From an uncultured Flavobacteriaceae bacterium (GTDB lineage: Bacteria > Bacteroidota > Bacteroidia > Flavobacteriales > Flavobacteriaceae), in the NCBI GenBank assembly GCA_913020475.1, contig CAJVZM010000007.1, positions 1-35,307 on the forward strand: DNA of 35,307 nucleotides, given 5' to 3'. Under the pieces are notes generated by a model that ran no database searches, was not told the origin of the DNA, and saw only the letters and a list, made by a program, of their open reading frames with translations. Positions 10,757 to 20,686 of this stretch are shown here, piece after piece. Position numbers and translations under genes: made by a program. Position 1 is the first letter of the stretch; each line of letters opens with the position of its first letter.

Positions 10757-11239
10757 TTGATTTCATCGCAAGGATATGATGCGACTTCAACCCGATCAAT
10801 CGCTAAAAGAGCAAAGGTTTCAGAAGGTCTTATCTTCCGACACTTTGAAAATAAGGAGGGATTGATGAAAAGTTTATTAAAAAGGGGGGAAGCCATCATG
10901 GAAGAAACCATTTTAAATATTGATTCATTGACCCATCCTAAAGTAGTAATCAAGCACCTTATTGGTTTACCATTTAACCTTAACCAATTACAAAGGGACT
11001 TTTTGAAAATCTATTATCCATTGAGTTTTAAATTTGAATATGATAGACCCGTGTTTCTCTCCCGCATCCACGATAAAGCATTAGCTGCTTTTAAATTACT
11101 GGATTATACTGATCCTAATTCTGAAACGGAAACCTTTATGATGATATTGGAAGGCGCTTTGGTATATATGTTGCTCGAGAAGTCTAGCCAACCATTTATA
11201 GTTTTCGAAACATTGTTATTAAAGTACGACTTATCTTAG
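10757..11239 (+). CDS. TetR/AcrR family transcriptional regulator (5' end disrupted; likely true start at ATG 10716 with a frameshift at A8)
   Basis: HTH GYDATSTRSIAKRAKVSEGLIFRHFENKEGL; in-frame homology extends upstream as KKAILDSAQYL before a stop at 10724. Confidence 0.85.
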   Translation: MISSQGYDATSTRSIAKRAKVSEGLIFRHFENKEGLMKSLLKRGEAIMEETILNIDSLTHPKVVIKHLIGLPFNLNQLQRDFLKIYYPLSFKFEYDRPVFLSRIHDKALAAFKLLDYTDPNSETETFMMILEGALVYMLLEKSSQPFIVFETLLLKYDLS

Positions 11240-11249
11240 ATGCTATATA

Positions 11250-11263
11250 TAAGTAATTACTTA
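11250..11263. repeat. Perfect 14-bp palindrome TAAGTAATTACTTA, candidate regulator site
   Basis: Exact inverted repeat 11 nt after the tetR stop codon. Confidence 0.4.
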
Positions 11264-11410
11264 CTTTTTACTAATTTAACCCACTTTATTCTATAATTAA
11301 TATTATGTAAAATAGATTCGTCATGATTAATTGATACTCATACTCTACAGGGAATAAAATATCGAAATGAAAAATTGTATATTATTGCAGGAAATTAAAA
11401 AACAACTTTT

Positions 11411-11752
11411 ATGAGTAAGAAATTAAATAGCTTTTCTGACTTGGCTCATGTCAAATTTGACAAACTTTCACCAGATCCCGAACTCATAGCTGAAAGTAAG
11501 ATTGAATTTAATAAACAATACTTGGAAGCCCATTTTAGTATAAAAGGCAGAGCTGGAAAAGTAGTTACCGTTATCAAGGGTTTTGAAGGAGACACTGAAT
11601 CATTGAAATATTTGGCTAAAACTTTAAAACAAACCGTTAATACGGGAGGTAGTATAAAAAAAGGTGAGATTCTTATTCAGGGCAATTTTAGAGATCAAAT
11701 CATTGATAAACTTCGTGAGTTAGGTCATGAAGTCAAACGCATCGGAGGTTGA
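11411..11752 (+). CDS. SUI1/YciH-like translation initiation factor family protein
   Basis: GRAGKVVTVIKGF, LAKTLKQTVNTGGSIKKGEILIQGN, LRELGHEVKRIGG match SUI1-domain architecture. Confidence 0.9.
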   Translation: MSKKLNSFSDLAHVKFDKLSPDPELIAESKIEFNKQYLEAHFSIKGRAGKVVTVIKGFEGDTESLKYLAKTLKQTVNTGGSIKKGEILIQGNFRDQIIDKLRELGHEVKRIGG

Positions 11753-11753
11753 T

Positions 11754-12425
11754 CTATAAAGCCCAATCAATGGGTTCTTTTTCTTTTTCTTTTAAATAAT
11801 TATTTACTTTACTAAAATGGCCATTCCCAAACCAATATCCCCTATTGGCGCTTAAGGGTGAAGGATGTCCAGAGGTCAAAACACAATGCCTTCGTCCATC
11901 GATCAATTTTAACTTTTGCTTTGCATAACCTCCCCATAACAAAAACACAATGTTTTCATATCGCTCAGAGAGTATTTGTATAATCTGATCGGTAAATTTC
12001 TCCCATCCCTTCCCTTGATGACTCCCTGCTTGGTGGGCTTGAACGGTCAATGTGGCATTGAGTAATAGTACGCCTTGTTTTGCCCAAGGCGAAAGATCCC
12101 CACTTATAGGATAAGGAATTCCTATATCCTTTTCCATTTCTTTAAAAATATTTATCAATGAAGGTGGATGCGAAATTCCATCGGGAACAGAAAAGCACAA
12201 TCCATCGGCTTGACCCGGACCGTGGTAGGGATCCTGACCCAAAATCACAACCTTTATTTTTTCTGGGGGACAAAGATCTAATGCATTAAAAATCATTTTT
12301 CCCGGAGGAAAACAGCTAGAAGTAGCATAGGCCGATTTCACAAAATCAATAAGTGCTTTAAAATATTTTGATTCGAAAATATGTTCCAATATATTTTTCC
12401 AATGCGGATGTATACTTACTGCCAT
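11754..12425 (-). CDS. ung: Uracil-DNA glycosylase
   Basis: VVILGQDPYHGPGQADGLCFSVP and LTSGHPSPLSANRG motifs. Confidence 0.97.
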   Translation of the reverse strand: MAVSIHPHWKNILEHIFESKYFKALIDFVKSAYATSSCFPPGKMIFNALDLCPPEKIKVVILGQDPYHGPGQADGLCFSVPDGISHPPSLINIFKEMEKDIGIPYPISGDLSPWAKQGVLLLNATLTVQAHQAGSHQGKGWEKFTDQIIQILSERYENIVFLLWGGYAKQKLKLIDGRRHCVLTSGHPSPLSANRGYWFGNGHFSKVNNYLKEKEKEPIDWAL

Positions 12426-12462
12426 GATTTCTTAATTTTGTAGTGCTAATTTAGAAAAATAG

Positions 12463-14622
12463 ATGGGGTACCTCCCAAAAAAAACACTTGAGGATCTTGA
12501 ATTTTACAGGGTCACTCAACAAATCGCTGATTTTGCTATAACCCCTATGGGAAAGGCTTCATGTCTTTCCTTGGTTCCAATATCCGACCCAGATAGTCTT
12601 CGCAAAGAACTCCTCGCTGTTTCTGAATACTTGGCTTCTTTTGACAATGACAACAGAATACCCAATCATGGATTTGAAGACCTCTCTCCAGCTTTTCAAT
12701 TATTGAAGATCGAAAACAGTGTATTGGAAGTTAGCGCTTTTAGAAACATTGCCACAGCTTCCCACACTGTCAATACACTATTGTTGTTCCTTAAAAAATT
12801 CAAGAACTACTACCCCTCTCTGAATAATTTGGGAAGGGAGATGGAAGTAAACAAAGAGATCAAAAAAGAAATTGACAATGTGATTGATCGGTTTGGAGAA
12901 ATCCGTGACAATGCCTCCGATAATCTCCATACCCTGAGAAAGCAAATTCAAGTTCTTAAAGGTAAAATCGCTCAAAGCTTTAATAAGGCCCTGTCTCATT
13001 ACCAAAACCTTGATTATTTGGACGACATCCGGGAATCCGTTGTCGAAAATAAAAGAGTACTGGCGGTCAAAGCCATGTATCGCCGAAAAGTTAAAGGAGG
13101 TATTATGGGGAGTTCGAAAACTGGAAGTATTGTTTTTGTCGAGCCTGAGGCTACGTTAAATTTATCTAGAGAACTTCAAAACATTGTATTTGAGGAATCT
13201 GAAGAAATTAAAAAAATACTGAGTCAACTCACAGATTTTTTGCGTCCACTCTTGGATTTGATCAAGCATTATCATAGCTATCTGATCCATATAGATACCC
13301 TTTTTTCCCGTGCACGCTATGCCCAGGCCATCAATGCCCTACTTCCAATTTTTTCAGATCGACAAGAATTGGAACTCAAAAATGCCTTCCACCCCCTACT
13401 CTACCGAACTCATCAACTTGAAAACAAAAAAACCTTCCCTCAGGACATTCATTTAAACCCTGAGAGTAGAATTGTTGTCATATCAGGCCCCAATGCCGGA
13501 GGAAAGAGTATCACCCTAAAAACGGTGGGATTACTTCAATTGATGTTACAAAGTGGGATACTGATTCCCGTTCACGAAAAAAGCAGGGTGTGCTGTTTTG
13601 ACAGTATACTTACCGATATTGGTGACAATCAATCCATTGAAAACCACTTGAGCACTTATTCCTATCGTCTGAAAAACATGAAGGGTTTTCTAAAAAAGTG
13701 TGATGATAAAACACTTTTCCTGATTGATGAATTTGGAACGGGATCCGATCCAGAATTGGGAGGTGCTTTGGCCGAAGTGATCTTGGAGGATTTTTACGAA
13801 CGCAAATCTTTTGGTTTGATCACCACCCACTATGCCAACCTTAAGCTTTTGGCTAATGAACAACCTGCCATGGTCAATGCCAACATGCAGTTCGATGATA
13901 GAACCTTAGAGCCCGTTTTTAAACTGATTTTGGGTGAAGCTGGGAGTTCATTTACTTTCGAAGTTGCCCAAAAAAACGGCATTCCCTTTAATCTTATCAA
14001 CAGAGCTAAAAAGAAAATAGAAAGAGGAAAAGTTCGTTTTGACGCAACTATTGCCAAAATGCAAAAGCAACGCCAACAGATGGCAAAAACAGGTAAATCG
14101 CTCAAAGAAAAAGAAAGTAAATTCGACAATGAGTCTGAACGTCTGGAGAAACTCAATGAGAAACTGAAGTCTAAACTGGTAAACTATCAAGAGTTATTTG
14201 ATCACAACCAACGAATGATTGTATTGGGCAACAAACTCAATGATTTGGCAGATCGCTTTTTTCAAAACAACAAAAAAAGACCATTGATTGCCGAATTGTT
14301 ACGTTTGGTCGAATCGGAAAATGCCAAGCGAAAACGGAAAACTGCTGCTCAAACCAAAAAAGAAAGAGAGGTTAAAAAGGAAGTGGATAAAGAAGTGATG
14401 CAAAAGCTGGTTAAAATCCGAAAGGAAAAAAAGAAAAATAAAGAAGCATCCTCCCAACCCAAGGCTAAACCCTTGGTTGATCTTAAAGTGGGTGATAAAG
14501 TAAGGATGTTGGATGGAAAATCGGTGGGGAGTATCGATGCCATAGAAAAACAAAAAGCCATTGTAAACTATGGTCTATTCACAACACAAGTCAGTTTAGA
14601 TCAATTAGAAATAGCCCGATGA
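12463..14622 (+). CDS. mutS2: MutS2-type DNA mismatch/recombination ATPase without a visible C-terminal Smr domain
   Basis: Walker A SGPNAGGKSITLKTVGL, LIDEFGTGSDPELGGAL, TTHYANLKLLA; protein ends after a KOW-like segment. Confidence 0.93.
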   Translation: MGYLPKKTLEDLEFYRVTQQIADFAITPMGKASCLSLVPISDPDSLRKELLAVSEYLASFDNDNRIPNHGFEDLSPAFQLLKIENSVLEVSAFRNIATASHTVNTLLLFLKKFKNYYPSLNNLGREMEVNKEIKKEIDNVIDRFGEIRDNASDNLHTLRKQIQVLKGKIAQSFNKALSHYQNLDYLDDIRESVVENKRVLAVKAMYRRKVKGGIMGSSKTGSIVFVEPEATLNLSRELQNIVFEESEEIKKILSQLTDFLRPLLDLIKHYHSYLIHIDTLFSRARYAQAINALLPIFSDRQELELKNAFHPLLYRTHQLENKKTFPQDIHLNPESRIVVISGPNAGGKSITLKTVGLLQLMLQSGILIPVHEKSRVCCFDSILTDIGDNQSIENHLSTYSYRLKNMKGFLKKCDDKTLFLIDEFGTGSDPELGGALAEVILEDFYERKSFGLITTHYANLKLLANEQPAMVNANMQFDDRTLEPVFKLILGEAGSSFTFEVAQKNGIPFNLINRAKKKIERGKVRFDATIAKMQKQRQQMAKTGKSLKEKESKFDNESERLEKLNEKLKSKLVNYQELFDHNQRMIVLGNKLNDLADRFFQNNKKRPLIAELLRLVESENAKRKRKTAAQTKKEREVKKEVDKEVMQKLVKIRKEKKKNKEASSQPKAKPLVDLKVGDKVRMLDGKSVGSIDAIEKQKAIVNYGLFTTQVSLDQLEIAR

Positions 14623-14796
14623 TAAGCGTTTTGTTATTTTCTCAACTGACTTAAAATGTTACCACTTAAAATTTACACACGTCACGGTGGCGCGCCAGAG
14701 GTTTTTTTTAAGGAAACATTTGTAAAAATAGGTATTTTAAAGTATTTGACCCTACTTATTAGGATAATGATCATCCCGTTTCTCTTCTTTAGGAAG

Positions 14797-16059
14797 TTAG
14801 TGAAGTTTGCCTACAGATTTAGCCACCATCATAGATACAGATGCATCTCCGGTGATATTCACTACGGTTCGGCACATGTCTAAAGGTCGGTCGATGGCAA
14901 AGATCAGTGCCAAACCAGCTTCCGGTATTCCAGCTTGCCCCAATACGATCACCAACATGACCATTCCGGCTCCAGGCACTGCGGCAGAACCAATGGAGGC
15001 CAAAGTAGCCGTAAGTATGATTTCTAACTGGGTGCCCACACTCAAATCCATCCCAAAAGCTTGAGCGATAAATACTGCTGCAACAGCTTGGTAAAGACTT
15101 GTACCATCCATATTTATGGTTGCACCTATGGGTAATACAAAACTGGCGACTTCTTCATCCACTCCCAAATGCTCCTCAACCCGTTCCATGGTTACGGGCA
15201 AGGTGGCTGCGCTGGAAGAAGTAGAAAAAGCCAGTAACTGTGCTGGTGCAATACCCTGAATGAATTTTTTTGGCTTAAATTTTACAAAAAAGCGAATCAA
15301 GAATAGGTAGAACAACCCCATCAAAGCCAAACCGATAACCAAAGTGAGGGCGTACATGCTAAGGGCACGGAATAAATCCAAACTGGGAGATTCGACTACC
15401 AGGGCTGCCAATAAGGCAAAAACGCCATAAGGGGCTACCAACATGATCAAATCGATTAATTTGAGAATAACCTCATTAAAGGCGTCGAAAAAGTCTTTTA
15501 CTGGTTTTGATCTTTCGTTGGGAATAAGAATCAGTCCAATTCCGAAAAACAAAGAAAAAAAGATGACTTGTAGCATATTTCCGTTTTCTGTGGTTGCTTT
15601 AAATATGTTATCGGGAACCAGATCCACAAGTGCTTGTAAAGGTCCTGCGTCTTTTTGTTTTTGAGCCACGACTTGTTTTTCGGCTGCATCGGACTGATAT
15701 GCTTGCACAAGTTCCTGGCGGGTGCTCTCACTGATGCTGTTGCCGGGTTTAAGGGTGTTGACCATCACCAAACCGATCATTACCGCTACGATTGTGGTCA
15801 TGAGATAGATGCCTATGGTACGCCCTCCCATCAAGGAGAGCTTGGAAATGTCTTTTAGGTCAGAAACCCCTTTGATCAAAGAGCCCAATATCAAAGGCAT
15901 TGCGATGAGTTTGAGAGCATTGATAAAAATGGTACCAAAGGGTTTTACCCAATCGGAGATGAATTTGGGCCCCGCCTCAAATGTTGTAAATACAACACCC
16001 ACCCCAACACCGAGAATCATGCCTAACAGTATGCTCCAGTGCAGTGGAATTTTTTTCAT
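14797..16059 (-). CDS. Dicarboxylate/amino acid:cation symporter (DAACS family)
   Basis: AFSTSSSAATLPVTM, PIGATINMDGTSLY, AIDRPLDMCRTVVNITGD. Confidence 0.93.
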   Translation of the reverse strand: MKKIPLHWSILLGMILGVGVGVVFTTFEAGPKFISDWVKPFGTIFINALKLIAMPLILGSLIKGVSDLKDISKLSLMGGRTIGIYLMTTIVAVMIGLVMVNTLKPGNSISESTRQELVQAYQSDAAEKQVVAQKQKDAGPLQALVDLVPDNIFKATTENGNMLQVIFFSLFFGIGLILIPNERSKPVKDFFDAFNEVILKLIDLIMLVAPYGVFALLAALVVESPSLDLFRALSMYALTLVIGLALMGLFYLFLIRFFVKFKPKKFIQGIAPAQLLAFSTSSSAATLPVTMERVEEHLGVDEEVASFVLPIGATINMDGTSLYQAVAAVFIAQAFGMDLSVGTQLEIILTATLASIGSAAVPGAGMVMLVIVLGQAGIPEAGLALIFAIDRPLDMCRTVVNITGDASVSMMVAKSVGKLH

Positions 16060-16062
16060 GGA

Positions 16063-17127
16063 TTATTTTTTAACCGTTCGGTTGAGTAAGGCGAAATCTG
16101 CCAAGACTAACGCAGCCATTGCTTCTACAATGGGAACTGCTCGCGGCACCACACAGGGATCGTGGCGGCCTTTGCCTTGCATCTCAACTCTTTCACCCTT
16201 TTTGTTGATAGTTTCCTGAGATTGCATAATGGTAGCTACAGGCTTAAAAGCTACCTTAAAATATATGTCCATTCCGTTGGAAATCCCTCCTTGAATACCT
16301 CCTGATTGGTTGGTTTGGGTGGTTCCATCGGCGTTGTATAGATCGTTATGATTACTCCCCCTTTCCATGGCACCTGCAAAACCACTTCCGTATTCAAAAC
16401 CTTTCACGGCATTGATGGATAGCATGGCTTTACCCAATTCTGCATGAAGTTTGTTGAATACTGGTTCTCCCAAGCCAGCGGGAACATTTTGGATCACACA
16501 ACTGATGATTCCTCCCACTGTATCTCCTTCTTTTCGTATTTGCTTGATGTATTCTTCCATTTTCTTTGCTTTCTGTGGGTCTGGACAACGAACAGGATTT
16601 TGTTCTATTATTTCAAAATCAACTTCTTTATAGGATTTTTCCATTTCAATTTTACCTACGGCAGATACGTAGGCAGTAAATTTGATATCACTCAGAAACT
16701 GCTTGGCAATAGCTCCTGCCACTACCCTACTGGCTGTCTCTCGTGCCGAACTTCTTCCCCCACCTCGATAGTCTCTCACACCATATTTATCGTCGTAAAC
16801 CTTATCGGCATGGGAGGGACGGTATTGATCTTTAATATGGTCATAGTCCCTTGATTTCTGATTGGTATTGAAAATGGCGAATCCAATGGGCACTCCTGTG
16901 GTTTTTCCTTCAAAGATTCCTGAAAAAAATTCAACTTTGTCTGATTCCTTTCTTTGGGTTACGATGGCCGATTGACCAGGTTTTCTGCGATTGAGATCCC
17001 TTTGTATGGCTGGCAGATCTAACTCAATTCCCGAAGGACAACCATCTATAACACCTCCAATAGCAGGCCCGTGGGACTCTCCGAAAGAGGTCAGCTGAAA
17101 CAGATTTCCGAATGTATTTCCTGACAT
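16063..17127 (-). CDS. aroC: Chorismate synthase
   Basis: [73 protein letters not shown]. Confidence 0.98.
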   Translation of the reverse strand: MSGNTFGNLFQLTSFGESHGPAIGGVIDGCPSGIELDLPAIQRDLNRRKPGQSAIVTQRKESDKVEFFSGIFEGKTTGVPIGFAIFNTNQKSRDYDHIKDQYRPSHADKVYDDKYGVRDYRGGGRSSARETASRVVAGAIAKQFLSDIKFTAYVSAVGKIEMEKSYKEVDFEIIEQNPVRCPDPQKAKKMEEYIKQIRKEGDTVGGIISCVIQNVPAGLGEPVFNKLHAELGKAMLSINAVKGFEYGSGFAGAMERGSNHNDLYNADGTTQTNQSGGIQGGISNGMDIYFKVAFKPVATIMQSQETINKKGERVEMQGKGRHDPCVVPRAVPIVEAMAALVLADFALLNRTVKK

Positions 17128-17194
17128 ATGATTTTAAAATGTAAATATAATGTGAAAGTTTTGATTAAAGCTTGGATCACATCTACCTATCAAA

Positions 17195-18031
17195 TCATGA
17201 AGATAAAAATAATTCATAATGATCGTTTGTGGGCTTGGATTTTTTTGGATCAAATACGATCATACCCAGTTTGAAAAAATTGATAGAAAATACGATGCCT
17301 TGTTGCTTACATATATCTTGCCATGCTCTACTCATTCCCCTACTCCAATTAATATCGTCAAAAATTACAAGACAGCCATCTGACAAGTTGTTTTTGATTA
17401 GTTCAAAATACTTTAAGGTTGATTCATATCGATGATTACCATCAATAAATACCAAATCAAAACTAATATTCTTTTTAATTAATTTCGGAAGTGTTTCGTC
17501 ATATAAACCTTGAATAATTTCAAAGCGTTCCTCAGTTGATATAGAGTTAAATCGTTCTGATGCTATTTTACAAAGTTCTTTTACCCCCTCGAGGGTTATA
17601 AATTTTGTTTTTTTTTTATCTTCTAAAGCTTTTATGAAGTACTGACCAGATATTCCCAGATTTGTTCCTACTTCTAAGATATTCTTGACATTGTTTTTTT
17701 TTGATAGATTATAAAAAAACTTTTTCCATATTTCTGAAGATGAAGCACGGTGTGCGATTTCATTTACTTTCATTACTATTGCGGACCCAATTTCTTCAAA
17801 ACTGATATTATTATTATTGGCATACAGCTCCAGTTTATATTGATTAAGTTTTTCAAAAAGTTGTTTGTCTTTTTTAGAGTTAAATTCGCAATTGGCGGTT
17901 TCTAAGAATGCCTGAGAAATTAACGAACCCTCTAATCCTGATTGATTCAATTTTTTTAAACTACTGTTTTCCAGTAATTTAGATTTTAAAAAATGCTTAA
18001 ATTTTAAAATTTTAATTTTAATCATTCCCAC
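17195..18031 (-). CDS. Class I SAM-dependent methyltransferase (Methyltransf_24-like)
   Basis: NILEVGTNLGISGQYFIKAL SAM motif and DLVFIDGNHRYESTLKYFELI...LVIFDDINW. Confidence 0.85.
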   Translation of the reverse strand: MGMIKIKILKFKHFLKSKLLENSSLKKLNQSGLEGSLISQAFLETANCEFNSKKDKQLFEKLNQYKLELYANNNNISFEEIGSAIVMKVNEIAHRASSSEIWKKFFYNLSKKNNVKNILEVGTNLGISGQYFIKALEDKKKTKFITLEGVKELCKIASERFNSISTEERFEIIQGLYDETLPKLIKKNISFDLVFIDGNHRYESTLKYFELIKNNLSDGCLVIFDDINWSRGMSRAWQDICKQQGIVFSINFFKLGMIVFDPKKSKPTNDHYELFLSS

Positions 18032-18839
18032 TATATTTTTTATAAATAATGGGATTCAATTTAGTATTAATCACTGCACCTATTTTTGCACTTGGACACC
18101 AGGTATTCCAGTCATTAACTTGATTTTCATTTGTGGGTGATTTCAATCTCATATCTTCGTCCATATAGATAACAGTCATTACTTTTCTAATCTGATTAGT
18201 TGTATTTGGGCCTGCTCGGTGAAAAGTCCATCCTGAGTGAAAACTAATTTCTCCTAAATCAAATGGCTCCGAAATTTTTTCTAAATTAGTTTCTCTAAGC
18301 CGTTCTTCAATTTGAGTTTCACTTTCATCACTGATGGAGAGTTTTCGCCCTTCTCTTATTTCTTGACTTCCTGCACTAAATTCTAACGGACCCATATCCA
18401 AATCTACTTTTTGTAACGGTATCCAAGCTGTTATAGTTTTGTCACTCGCCAATGGCCAATAGTACTGATCTGCGTGCCATGGAGTAAACCCCCCATTACC
18501 TTCTTTGAAAAGCGCTTGATCATGATATACCCTCACCCCTTCAACTTCCATCAATTCAGCAGCAATTTTTGCCAATCGCTTGGAGAAAACAAACTTTTTA
18601 ATAAATTGATTTTCAGTCCAAAGATTACTAATCTGCAAAAAAGCTTTACCGTAGGTATCTCTCTCAGAAAGTGGAATACTTTTTTTTTCATCAACTTTTT
18701 TTGATATTATATTCCCGTAATAATCAAGGGTTTCAGCATCAAAAACATTCTTTAATTTTATAAAACCATTTTCTTTGTAAAAATCTATTTGATTAACGTT
18801 GAGCAAGAAATCTTTATTAATTAAATCCTTTTTCAACAT
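18018..18839 (-). CDS. Phytanoyl-CoA dioxygenase (PhyH) family Fe(II)/2-oxoglutarate oxygenase
   Basis: PWHADQYYWPLASDKTITAWIPL (HxD), GPLEFSAGSQ, and distal FHRAGPN plus RKVMTVIYMDED. Confidence 0.9.
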   Translation of the reverse strand: MLKKDLINKDFLLNVNQIDFYKENGFIKLKNVFDAETLDYYGNIISKKVDEKKSIPLSERDTYGKAFLQISNLWTENQFIKKFVFSKRLAKIAAELMEVEGVRVYHDQALFKEGNGGFTPWHADQYYWPLASDKTITAWIPLQKVDLDMGPLEFSAGSQEIREGRKLSISDESETQIEERLRETNLEKISEPFDLGEISFHSGWTFHRAGPNTTNQIRKVMTVIYMDEDMRLKSPTNENQVNDWNTWCPSAKIGAVINTKLNPIIYKKYSGND

Positions 18840-18891
18840 AATTTATTTTTACTATAGTTAGTAATTTATAATGGTGATTCAATTAAATCGA

Positions 18892-20571
18892 TTATTTCCA
18901 ATTTTTTTGTTTACTAGTCCTTCCTATTCCTGGATTAAAAACATTTATGGGATCTAATTTTTTATAAAAATTAATAAGAGAGGGTTTGGCTTTATATTCG
19001 TGACCAACGTTGTGCTCTGCTGGATATTCAGCCCCTTTTTCATCATAAAATTTTAAAATCTTATTTTTTAATAAATCAGGATCTACTCCTTTTTTTAAGA
19101 TATAATTTTGATGCAATACATGACAAAATAAATGCCCATAATATAATTTAACTTCGATTAACTTGTCAATTTCAGCAGGTAATTTCTCAAACCAGTTTTT
19201 TTCATTCCTTGGCAAAGCAATATCCATAGACATCATTTCACCATAATTTTTATTCTTGACAGCATGAAGGCGTCCAACCGCTCCACCAGCAACAAAGCGA
19301 TGAAGTAATGCTTTTTTGCTTTCTTCCATATTACATTCGAAAAAAGCCCCTTCATTATTCTTAAAGAATTTATCAAAATAACTGTTTGCCTCCTCAATTC
19401 CCTCATCCGTCATTTCAATTATCCAATAGTGATCATATTTTTCTCGAAATTCTTCCATTCTTTTAGGGAGATGATTTGGCAAAAATCTGCTTAAAACATG
19501 CATTAACTTATCTGAAAAATTTGATGGTAAAAATTTTACCTTCTCACAAAAAAAATCAACTCTTCTCTTAATCTCAAATAGCTTGGGAATAAAATTCGAA
19601 CCCATTCTATCAATCATCACAAAAGTATCTTTACAATATTCTTTTGTAATATCATAACAATCTTTGTGCATGTATTCCCCTGATATAGGTAAATGATTAA
19701 ATTTCGAAAGAATATGCCGTCGAATTTTACCAAACGAATTATCATTATTTGATCCAATATAAAAAACCTTTTTTCTTTTAGGAACTGGATAAGTGTCCAG
19801 TCTCACAGCAAAGACAGCTATTTTTCCAGCACAACCAGAGGCACCATAAAGACGTCTTTTATCAGAGTTGAATCTTGCTGGAGAAGATGCGTCAATATCT
19901 CTTACTCTACTCATATACTCATTGTCGGAACATAGTTTATCAGGAAACTTAATATCATCATTTGAGTAATTTTTATTTTGAAGGTTTTCTAAAATTTCAA
20001 TTGGTGAATTTCCTAGATCAATACCCAATTCATTGATTAAAATAAGTTTCCCATCATTATCTAATTTTGCATATAAGGATAATTCAGTATAGGCAGGTCC
20101 TCTCCTGATTAGTGCCCCTCCTGAGTTATTGCACACACCGCCGACAATTGATGCGCCAATACATGAAGAACCAATCACAGAATGTGGCTCTCGATTAAAT
20201 GTCATTAAACTCTCTTCTAATCCTATCAACGTGCTCCCTGCAAAACCTACAATTTGCCTACCACTGTCAATTAAATGAATTTGATCAACTTTTAGTGTAT
20301 TGATAATGACTATTGGCCTATCATAATTTTTACCGTTTGGTGTCGAACCCCCAGTTAAACCAGTATTTGCAGCTTGCATAATAATAATTAAATCTGCTTT
20401 GACGCAAAAATTAATTATTTTCCAAATTTCTGGAAGGTTTGTAGGCGTAACTACGGCAATTGCTTCACCCGAACCATATCTCCAACCGGTGGAATAAACT
20501 TTTTTCCTCCATGACGATGTTATTACTTGTTTTTTACCTACAATCTTGGATAGTCCGCGGATAATTTCCAT
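18892..20571 (-). CDS. dld: Quinone-dependent D-lactate dehydrogenase (FAD-binding, E. coli Dld type)
   Basis: IMQAANTGLTGGSTP FAD-binding motif, SSCIGASIVGGVCNNSGGALIRRGPAYTE, C-terminal PAEHNVGHEYKA...NPGIGRTSKQKNW. Confidence 0.93.
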   Translation of the reverse strand: MEIIRGLSKIVGKKQVITSSWRKKVYSTGWRYGSGEAIAVVTPTNLPEIWKIINFCVKADLIIIMQAANTGLTGGSTPNGKNYDRPIVIINTLKVDQIHLIDSGRQIVGFAGSTLIGLEESLMTFNREPHSVIGSSCIGASIVGGVCNNSGGALIRRGPAYTELSLYAKLDNDGKLILINELGIDLGNSPIEILENLQNKNYSNDDIKFPDKLCSDNEYMSRVRDIDASSPARFNSDKRRLYGASGCAGKIAVFAVRLDTYPVPKRKKVFYIGSNNDNSFGKIRRHILSKFNHLPISGEYMHKDCYDITKEYCKDTFVMIDRMGSNFIPKLFEIKRRVDFFCEKVKFLPSNFSDKLMHVLSRFLPNHLPKRMEEFREKYDHYWIIEMTDEGIEEANSYFDKFFKNNEGAFFECNMEESKKALLHRFVAGGAVGRLHAVKNKNYGEMMSMDIALPRNEKNWFEKLPAEIDKLIEVKLYYGHLFCHVLHQNYILKKGVDPDLLKNKILKFYDEKGAEYPAEHNVGHEYKAKPSLINFYKKLDPINVFNPGIGRTSKQKNWK

Positions 20572-20686
20572 TGTAAATGATGGGTGTTTTAGTTAATTCC
20601 TCCGACAAATAAAATTCATACACATAACTAACTAATAATAAAGATTTCAATAGTCGTAAGGAAATTAAATTTTATAATTTAGCTAC

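Noticed and set aside
14656-14883. 75-aa ORF MLPLKIYTRHGGAPEVFF... between mutS2 and the DAACS transporter
   Set aside because: Overlaps the 3' end of the transporter on the opposite strand, no homology recognised; only weak support as a gene.
15443-16219. Plus-strand ORFs opposite the DAACS transporter and aroC
   Set aside because: Antisense shadow ORFs of strongly supported minus-strand genes.
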